Position numbers and translations under genes: made by a program
In this document: positions 1 to 4,423 of the stretch, one piece after another
Position numbering within the stretch: the stretch's first letter is position 1
Layout: each line of letters opens with the position of its first letter
The notes under the pieces: model-generated
What the model saw: only the letters and a program-made list of their open reading frames with translations
Databases searched by the model: none
Told to the model about the DNA's origin: nothing
From: Acidimicrobiales bacterium
GTDB taxonomy: Bacteria; Actinomycetota; Acidimicrobiia; Acidimicrobiales; RAAP-2
Direction of reading: 5' to 3'
Length of the DNA stretch: 5,250 nucleotides
Assembly (NCBI GenBank): GCA_030044045.1
Contig: JASHWO010000312.1
Span: 1 to 5,250 of the forward strand

Positions 1-206
1 ACCATCACCCCGCCGTCGAAGGACTGCAGGGTCACCTCACAGGTGGCGTCGGCCCCCTCCGGCACCGTGCTGCCAGCTCCCCCTGGGAGCGTGCTCCCGG
101 GCCCCGGCGGCCCGGTGTCGACCGGCCCCCGGCGCACCTCGTGCCAGCGGGTGCCGGGCACCCGCCGCAGCCGGGCCACGTTGACCACAAAGGGATCTTC
201 CGGCAT
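1..206 (-). CDS. yceD: DUF177 / YceD family protein, N-terminal fragment
   Basis: Only the first 68 codons are in the window; the gene runs off the left edge. The ATG at 206-204 is chosen because GGAGG sits 6 nt upstream and the family N-terminus starts there. The fragment opens MPEDPFVVNVARLRRVPGT, matching the family's early pattern of an L-R-R-x-P-G-(T/S)-R motif followed by a V-P-E-G-(A/S) turn and a V-T-L-x-S strand (VPEGA at residues 48-52, VTLQS at 58-62). Family knowledge: YceD/DUF177 proteins are small, usually lie just before rpmF (ribosomal protein L32), and are tied to 23S rRNA accumulation; the mechanism is not settled. Here the gene follows a SepIVA-like gene by 55 nt, as its homologue does in mycobacteria, so rpmF would be expected just beyond the left edge (inference). 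Residues 37-52 are an 8-residue tandem duplication, listed separately. The identity is fairly sure from sequence plus context. Confidence 0.85.
   Translation of the reverse strand, partial: MPEDPFVVNVARLRRVPGTRWHEVRRGPVDTGPPGPGSTLPGGAGSTVPEGADATCEVTLQSFDGGVM
51..98 (-). repeat. two-copy 24-bp tandem repeat inside yceD
   Basis: Two adjacent 24-bp units encode GSTLPGGA and GSTVPEGA (residues 37-52). By hand alignment 17 of 24 bases match, and the period keeps the reading frame. The second unit supplies the VPEGA turn expected in the family, so the first unit looks like the added copy (inference). Confidence 0.6.
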
Positions 207-212
207 CGTCCG

Positions 213-217
213 CCTCC
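213..217 (-). promoter_or_regulatory. Shine-Dalgarno site of yceD
   Basis: GGAGG on the minus strand lies within a purine-rich run, 6 nt before the ATG at 206. It is one of the two clearest ribosome binding sites in the window. It fixes the yceD start, the only ATG start among the main genes. The site suggests independent initiation after the 55-nt gap rather than coupling by overlap. Confidence 0.75.
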
Positions 218-261
218 CTCTCTCTCGGTCGACCGCCCTCGGGCGCCCGTCGCCCGGCGGC

Positions 262-846
262 CTACGGCTGGTCCTGGTCGAAGAACCCGTCCTCACCGGC
301 CCCCTCGTCGCCCCCGCCGCCCACCGGCGCCGCCGGCTCGGCCGCCGGGGGCGCCGTGGCCTGCAGCTTCTGCCGACCGGCCTGCACCGTCCGCAGGATC
401 CGTTCCAACACGATCTCCATGCCGGCCAGCTTCTGGTCGCAGTAGTCCTCCGCCTCGTGGCGCATCCGGCGCGCCTCCTCGTTGGCGTCGTCCAGGATGC
501 GCTGGGCCACCTGCTTGGCCTGGCGGACCACCTCGGTGCGGGAGACCATGTGCTCGGCCTGCGCCCGCACGTCCTCCATGAGGGCCTCGGCCTCGCGCTC
601 CCGCTCGGCCAGGAACTCCTCCCGCTCCCGCAGCAGCCAGCGGGCCTGGCGCAGCTCGTCGGGCAACCGCTCCAGCGCCCGGTGCAGCAGGTCGAGCACT
701 TCGTCCCGGGAGACCAGCACCGAGGCGGACAGGGGCATGGCCTTGGCCGAGCCGACGATGTCCACCGCCCGCTGGACCAGGCCCTCGGCGTCGAGGTCGG
801 CCACTTCCGACTCGTCCTCCGGCACGTCCTCGAACAGGTCGGTCAC
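262..846 (-). CDS. sepIVA: SepIVA-like DivIVA-domain coiled-coil protein
   Basis: This 194-residue protein carries a long helical, charged region (about residues 46-160) typical of DivIVA-type coiled coils, with no signal peptide or membrane segment. It resembles the mycobacterial SepIVA/Rv2927c family, as I remember it, in two blocks. Near the N-terminus is MPLSASVLVSRDEVLDLL (residues 37-54). At the end of the coil is a block with EDYCDQKLA (133-141) and a TVQAGRQKL stretch (153-161). In mycobacteria SepIVA is a cytoplasmic septation and cell-envelope regulator; the same role here is inference. It is about 50 residues shorter than the mycobacterial protein, mostly in the middle of the coil. 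After residue 162 comes an Ala/Pro/Gly and acidic tail ending FFDQDQP. The start is GTG at 846, overlapping the coaD stop by 4 nt (GTGA) and preceded by GGAGG. The stop is TAG at 264-262. Alternative: a generic DivIVA-like protein of unknown partner. Confidence 0.8.
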   Translation of the reverse strand: MTDLFEDVPEDESEVADLDAEGLVQRAVDIVGSAKAMPLSASVLVSRDEVLDLLHRALERLPDELRQARWLLREREEFLAEREREAEALMEDVRAQAEHMVSRTEVVRQAKQVAQRILDDANEEARRMRHEAEDYCDQKLAGMEIVLERILRTVQAGRQKLQATAPPAAEPAAPVGGGGDEGAGEDGFFDQDQP

Positions 847-1352
847 GTTCCCTCCAGGCCCCGCAGGTCGTCCGGCGGCGCGAACTTCTCCGCCAGCCGG
901 GCCGCCACCGACTTGGGCACGAACGCCGAGACGTCGCCGCCGAAGCGGGCCACCTCCCGCACCAGCTTGGAGGCGACGAAGGAGTGGGTGGAGCTGGTGG
1001 GGATGAAGATGGTCTCCACTCCGGAGAGCTGGCGGTTCATCTGGGCCATCTGCAGCTCGTTCTCGAAGTCCGACACCGCCCGCAGGCCCCGCACGATGGC
1101 CGAGGCGCCCACGTCGCGGGCCACGTTGACCACCAGCGTGGAGACCCCGACGATGCGCACGCCGGGGAGGTGGCCCACCGCCTCCTCCAGCAGCTCCTTG
1201 CGCTCCTCCAGGTCGAAGAGGGGCTCGCCCTTCTGCGGGTTGCGCAGGGCGGCCACCACCACCTCGTCGAACAGGCGCGAGGCCCGCTCCACCACCTCCA
1301 GGTGGCCGTTGTGGAACGGGTCGAACGAGCCGGGGAAGAGGGCGACCTTCAC
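843..1352 (-). CDS. coaD: phosphopantetheine adenylyltransferase (PPAT)
   Basis: CoaD transfers AMP from ATP to 4'-phosphopantetheine, giving dephospho-CoA and pyrophosphate, the penultimate step of coenzyme A synthesis in the cytoplasm. The 169-residue product has the usual family length and nucleotidyltransferase fold markers. These are PGSFDPFHNGH at residues 7-17 with the (H/T)xGH motif as HNGH (14-17), a lysine at 41 aligned with the substrate-binding Lys of E. coli CoaD, and RGLRAVSDFE at 88-97 with the RGLR signature. The ATP-loop region that reads ISSS in E. coli and VSSS in M. tuberculosis (from memory) reads VASK here (126-129), which is unusual. The start is GTG at 1352, just where the family begins (KVALFPGSFDP). 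No good Shine-Dalgarno site precedes it, but it overlaps the rsmD stop by 4 nt (GTGA), so coupling is likely. It also overlaps the next gene by 4 nt. Confidence 0.97.
   Translation of the reverse strand: MKVALFPGSFDPFHNGHLEVVERASRLFDEVVVAALRNPQKGEPLFDLEERKELLEEAVGHLPGVRIVGVSTLVVNVARDVGASAIVRGLRAVSDFENELQMAQMNRQLSGVETIFIPTSSTHSFVASKLVREVARFGGDVSAFVPKSVAARLAEKFAPPDDLRGLEGT
851..855 (-). promoter_or_regulatory. Shine-Dalgarno site of sepIVA-like gene
   Basis: GGAGG (extended GGAGGG) on the minus strand lies 4 nt before the GTG at 846 and inside the last codons of coaD. It supports the GTG start over the next in-frame ATG (Met37), which would remove the whole N-terminal segment. Confidence 0.65.
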
Positions 1353-1924
1353 GGGACGGTCACGACCGGCACAGCGGGGCGGGCTGCGGGAGACACGGGC
1401 GTCGCTCGGGCCACGGTGACGAGCGTACCGCCGTAGCGGCGCTCCCTCGTGACGGTCCAGCCGGCCGGCAGCACGGGCGGCTCGGCCGACTCCAGGACCG
1501 CCAGGTCGGCCTGCAGCGAGGCGAGCAGCGTGGCCCAGTCGGCGAAGGCGTAGGGCGGGTCGCAGAAGGCCACGTCGAACCGGCCGGCCTGGCCCAACCA
1601 GCCCGGCAGCTCGGCCCGGACCACGGTGGCCGGCCGCCCCGGCAGCTCAGCCAGCCCGGCGGCGGCCAGGTTGGCCCGCACAGCGGCCACGGCGTCGGGG
1701 TCGTGGTCCACGAAGGCGGCGGCCGCGGCCCCCCGGGACAGCGCCTCGGCCCCCATGGCCCCGCTCCCGCAGAAGAGGTCCAGCACCGCCAGGCCGTCCA
1801 CCCCGCCCATCGAGCCCAGCACGTCGAAGATGGCCTCGCGCACCCGGTCCGAGGTGGGGCGCACCCCGGGCGGCAGGCGGGCCGGGAGCCGCCTCCCCCG
1901 GCTGGAACCGCCGATCACGCGCAC
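1349..1924 (-). CDS. rsmD: 16S rRNA (guanine(966)-N2)-methyltransferase
   Basis: RsmD uses S-adenosylmethionine to methylate N2 of a guanine in the 16S rRNA (G966 in E. coli numbering) on the small subunit. From GTG 1924 the product is 191 residues, the usual size. It opens MRVIGGSSRGRRL, then has RPTSDRVREAIFDVL (22-36), SAM motif I VLDLFCGSGAMG (47-58), an acidic motif II at VDHD (72-75) and the catalytic DPPY (122-125), the (N/D)PPY of N-methyltransferases. The start is chosen because the M. tuberculosis homologue begins MTRIIGG (from memory). The reading frame stays open far upstream, so GTG 1990 and GTG 2005 are possible longer starts, and GTG 1918 a shorter one. The only ribosome-binding signal for GTG 1924 is GGTGA, 4 nt upstream, inside a 29-bp repeat. 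The stop overlaps coaD by 4 nt; rsmD-coaD pairing is common in bacteria. Confidence 0.95.
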   Translation of the reverse strand: MRVIGGSSRGRRLPARLPPGVRPTSDRVREAIFDVLGSMGGVDGLAVLDLFCGSGAMGAEALSRGAAAAAFVDHDPDAVAAVRANLAAAGLAELPGRPATVVRAELPGWLGQAGRFDVAFCDPPYAFADWATLLASLQADLAVLESAEPPVLPAGWTVTRERRYGGTLVTVARATPVSPAARPAVPVVTVP

Positions 1925-1928
1925 GGTT

Positions 1929-1933
1929 TCACC
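1929..1933 (-). promoter_or_regulatory. probable rsmD ribosome binding site within repeat
   Basis: GGTGA on the minus strand is complementary to the UCACC part of the 16S rRNA tail and lies 4 nt before GTG 1924. It is the last five bases of the 29-bp direct repeat. The spacing is short, so the site is plausible rather than strong. Confidence 0.4.
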
Positions 1934-1957
1934 GTACCCGCCTGGGGCCCCAACCCC
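1929..1957 (-). repeat. 29-bp direct repeat, copy next to rsmD
   Basis: This copy is identical over 29 bp to 2002-2030; the period is 73 bp, not a multiple of 3, so the pair is unlikely to be a coding duplication. Each copy contains the palindrome TGGGGCCCCA (here 1943-1952). The rsmD-proximal end supplies the likely ribosome binding site. Confidence 0.9.
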
Positions 1958-1969
1958 AAGCTCCTCCGA

Positions 1970-1993
1970 GGCGTGGGGCCCCTGCCCCACGCC
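1970..1993 (-). other. hairpin between the two 29-bp repeats
   Basis: GGCGTGGGGC (1970-1979) and GCCCCACGCC (1984-1993) are perfect reverse complements around a 4-base loop, a 10-bp, nearly all-GC stem. No U-tract follows on the minus strand, so it is not a standard intrinsic terminator. It could slow polymerase, protect an mRNA end or mask the rsmD start region (inference). The stem also carries the core TGGGGCCCC (1974-1982) found in both repeats. Confidence 0.7.
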
Positions 1994-2001
1994 GGCCGTG
2001 G

Positions 2002-2030
2002 TCACCGTACCCGCCTGGGGCCCCAACCCC
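2002..2030 (-). repeat. 29-bp direct repeat, copy next to recG
   Basis: This is the exact second copy of 1929-1957, starting 7 nt after the recG stop codon, with its palindrome at 2016-2025. With the hairpin it forms a repeat-hairpin-repeat module that fills nearly all of the 113-nt recG-rsmD gap. Confidence 0.9.
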
Positions 2031-2037
2031 TGGCCAC

Positions 2038-4374
2038 TCAGCTCTTGAAGAGGAACGCCTCCTCCTCGGAGTCGAGGAACAGCCGCACCTCGTCCTGCAG
2101 TAACGGGCTGCCTTCCAGCAGCGGGTCGGGCTCGGTGACCGCCTCGGCCACCCGGCGGGCCGCCGCCAGCAGGTCCCGGTCCCGGCGGAGCCGGGCCAGG
2201 CGGAGGTCGCTGCGGCCCTTCTGGCGGGCGCCGAGGATGGTGCCCTCCCCCCGCAATTCCAGGTCGACCTCGGCCAGCTCGAACCCGTCGGTGGTCCGGG
2301 CCAGCGCCGACAGCCGCTCGGCGGCGCCCTCGGTGGCCCCCCGGCCCAGGAGATAGCACCAGCTGGGCAGGGCGCTGCGGCCTACCCGGCCCCGGAGCTG
2401 GTGGAGCTGGGCGATGCCGAAGCGGTCGGCGTCCTCGATCACCATCACCGTGGCCTCGGGCACGTCCACCCCGACCTCGATCACCGTGGTGGCCACCAGC
2501 ACCTGCACCTCCCCCGACCGGAAGGCGGCCATGGCCACCTCCTTCTCGGCCGGCGGCATCTGGCCGTGCAGCAGCCCCAGGCGCAGGCCGGCCAGCTCGC
2601 CGGCCGAGAGGCGGGCCAGCTCCTCGGTGGTCGAGCGGGCCACCACCCGCTCCGACCCCTCCACCAGGGGGCACACCACGTAGGCCCGGTGGCCGGCCGC
2701 CACCTCCGCCCGCACCCGCGCCCAGGCAGCGGCCTCCTGCCGCGGGGTGCGGGCCCAGGCCGTCTCGACCGGGCTGCGCCCCGGCGGCAGCTCGTCCAGG
2801 ACCACCATGTCGAGATCGCCGAAGAGCACCATGGCCGCCGTCCGGGGGATGGGCGTGGCCGTCATGACCAGCAGGTCGGGGTCGGCCCCGGCCTCCGGGC
2901 CCCGACCGGTAGCCCCGGCGCCTGGCCCCGCGACCCCATCCCCCCGGCCGGCAACCCCGGCCCCCGGGCCGGCGGCCCTGGCCCCGGCCACCACCGACCC
3001 CCGCCCCTTGGCTCGCAAGGCAGCCCGCTGCTCCACCCCGAAGCGGTGCTGCTCGTCGATCACTGCCACCCCGAGCGAGTGGAACTGCACGTCGTCGGTG
3101 AGCAGGGCATGGGTCCCCACCAGCAGATCCACGCTGCCGTCGCGGAGCCCTTGATGGAGGCGGGCCCGCTCGCCGGCGGTGGTGCGGTTGGTCAGCAGGG
3201 CCACCACCAGCGGGCGCTCGCCGCCCAGCCGGGACGGGTCCGGCACCGCCAGGCCGGCGGTGAGGGCCCGCACGGCCATGTGGTGCTGCTCGGCCAGCAC
3301 CTCGGTGGGGACCATGAGCGCCCCCTGGTGGCCACCCTGCACCGCGGCCAGGAGGGCAGCCACGGCCACCACCGTCTTGCCCGAGCCCACGTCGCCCTGG
3401 AGGAGCCGGTGCATGGGCAGGGGCCCGGCCAGCTCGGCGAAGATGCCGGCCAGGGCCCGGCGCTGGGCGGTGGTGAGGTCGTAGGGCAGCCCGCCGAGGA
3501 AGCGGCGCACCAGGGAGTCGCCGCCCCGGGCACCGCCGCCGGTCACGTCGAGCGCCGACACGGCGTGACGGATGGCCCGGGCGTCGCGCTCCAGCGCCCG
3601 CCGCCGCAGGGCCAGGGCGAGCTGCAGCCGGAACAGCTCGTCGAAGGCCAACCGGCGGCGGGCCGGCTCGGTCTCGGCCATCGACTCGGGGAGGTGCGCC
3701 CCCCGGAACGCCTGGCCCCGGTCCACCAGGCCCAGCCGCCGGCGCCAGCGCTCGTCCAGCGGGTCGGCGAAGTCGCCTGCCCGCCGGAGGGCCTGGGCCG
3801 CCCACTCCCCGACCTCCCAGCTGCTCAACCCCACCTTGGCCGACGCCGGGTAGACGGGGATCACCCGCAGGGTCCGGCGCCCGCCGGCCGGCGCCCCGTC
3901 CCCGGTGCCCACCACCACGTCCACCACCGGGTTGGCCATCTGGCGGCGACCTCGGTACTCGTCGAGCTTGCCGTAGAAGAGCGCCTCGGTCCCGGCCGGG
4001 AGCTGCTTGGCCCGCCAGGGCTGGTTGAAAAAGACCACCTTCATCCCCCCGGTGGCGTCCTGCACGGCCAGATCCACGATCGACCGCCCGTGACGGGTAC
4101 GCCGGCCCGAGACCCGCCCCACCGTGGCCAGCACCACCGCCTCGTCGCCCACGGCCAGGTCGGCCAGGTCCACCTGGCGGCTCCGGTCGATGTAGCGGTG
4201 GGGGTAGGTGGTGAGCAGGTCGAAGACGGTGTCGATCCCCCACTCGTGGAGGGCGGCCGCCTTCTTCTCCGACAGGTGGTGCAGGCGGGCCACCGGGATC
4301 TCCGAGAGGCCCCGCAGGGTACGCGGGCGCCGGGGGGTGGGCCGCTCGCCGGAGGGGACCGGCCCGGCGGTCAC
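2038..4374 (-). CDS. recG: ATP-dependent DNA helicase RecG
   Basis: RecG is a superfamily 2 double-stranded-DNA translocase that remodels stalled forks and branched recombination intermediates. The 778-residue product shows the whole family layout. There is an N-terminal wedge/OB-fold region with FFNQPW (115-120) and a Y-R-G-R-R-Q-M-x-N-P strand (140-149). Then come Walker A GDVGSGKT (327-334, Lys333), motif Ia MVPTEVLAEQH (354-364), DEQH box (440-443), motif III TATPIPRT (505-512), and the second RecA domain with LLHGQMPPAEK (601-611), ATTVIEVGVDVP (628-639) and QLRGRVGR (659-666). The C-terminal LRGEG-LG-RQ-G segment (707-720) is also present. It is longer than E. coli (about 693) or M. tuberculosis (about 737) RecG mainly because of a roughly 35-residue Gly/Ala/Pro insert at about 460-500. 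The start is GTG 4374 without a Shine-Dalgarno site; homology begins only near residue 18, so the first residues are uncertain. Leu758 is a rare TTA codon. The fakA-like gene before it is a common neighbour. Confidence 0.97.
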   Translation of the reverse strand: MTAGPVPSGERPTPRRPRTLRGLSEIPVARLHHLSEKKAAALHEWGIDTVFDLLTTYPHRYIDRSRQVDLADLAVGDEAVVLATVGRVSGRRTRHGRSIVDLAVQDATGGMKVVFFNQPWRAKQLPAGTEALFYGKLDEYRGRRQMANPVVDVVVGTGDGAPAGGRRTLRVIPVYPASAKVGLSSWEVGEWAAQALRRAGDFADPLDERWRRRLGLVDRGQAFRGAHLPESMAETEPARRRLAFDELFRLQLALALRRRALERDARAIRHAVSALDVTGGGARGGDSLVRRFLGGLPYDLTTAQRRALAGIFAELAGPLPMHRLLQGDVGSGKTVVAVAALLAAVQGGHQGALMVPTEVLAEQHHMAVRALTAGLAVPDPSRLGGERPLVVALLTNRTTAGERARLHQGLRDGSVDLLVGTHALLTDDVQFHSLGVAVIDEQHRFGVEQRAALRAKGRGSVVAGARAAGPGAGVAGRGDGVAGPGAGATGRGPEAGADPDLLVMTATPIPRTAAMVLFGDLDMVVLDELPPGRSPVETAWARTPRQEAAAWARVRAEVAAGHRAYVVCPLVEGSERVVARSTTEELARLSAGELAGLRLGLLHGQMPPAEKEVAMAAFRSGEVQVLVATTVIEVGVDVPEATVMVIEDADRFGIAQLHQLRGRVGRSALPSWCYLLGRGATEGAAERLSALARTTDGFELAEVDLELRGEGTILGARQKGRSDLRLARLRRDRDLLAAARRVAEAVTEPDPLLEGSPLLQDEVRLFLDSEEEAFLFKS
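2893..2976 (-). repeat. four 21-bp imperfect tandem repeats within recG
   Basis: Four consecutive 21-bp units encode the heptads AAGPGAG, VAGRGDG, VAGPGAG and ATGRGPE (residues 467-494). They form the core of the insertion between the DEQH box and motif III. The period keeps the reading frame and the underlying DNA units are divergent. Such a minisatellite-like expansion in a surface loop is probably tolerated (inference). Confidence 0.75.
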
Positions 4375-4415
4375 CGAAACGGGACGTGGGGCGGGAATCC
4401 CACGGCGTCGGTCAT
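4371..4415 (-). CDS. possible 14-codon leader ORF before recG
   Basis: ATG at 4415 opens a 14-residue frame, MTDAVGFPPHVPFR, whose TGA overlaps the recG GTG by 4 nt (GTGA). This is the same geometry as the rsmD/coaD and coaD/sepIVA junctions. The ATG lies 8 nt after the fakA-like stop and has no visible Shine-Dalgarno site. It may be chance, or it may couple recG translation to the gene upstream. It could also be the old recG N-terminus shifted out of frame. Evidence is geometric only. Confidence 0.2.
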   Translation of the reverse strand: MTDAVGFPPHVPFR

Positions 4416-4423
4416 GGGAGCAG

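Noticed and set aside
240..256. Small inverted repeat CGGGCG / CGCCCG between sepIVA-like and yceD as a terminator
   Set aside because: The stem is only 6 bp and no U-tract follows; such stems are expected by chance at this GC content.
43..1419. 458-codon plus-strand frame opposite yceD, sepIVA-like and coaD
   Set aside because: It crosses three real minus-strand genes, has Arg/Ser/Pro-rich composition typical of a shadow frame, and has no domain.
1970..1993. Intrinsic terminator after recG
   Set aside because: The 10-bp stem is real, but no run of U follows on the minus strand and rsmD continues in the same direction, so it is listed as a hairpin only.
1925..4243. Upstream part of the rsmD frame, open for more than 2 kb into recG
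   Set aside because: The stretch upstream of 1924 reads as Gly/Arg/Pro-rich low-complexity sequence antiphase to RecG; openness reflects extreme GC content, not a fusion.
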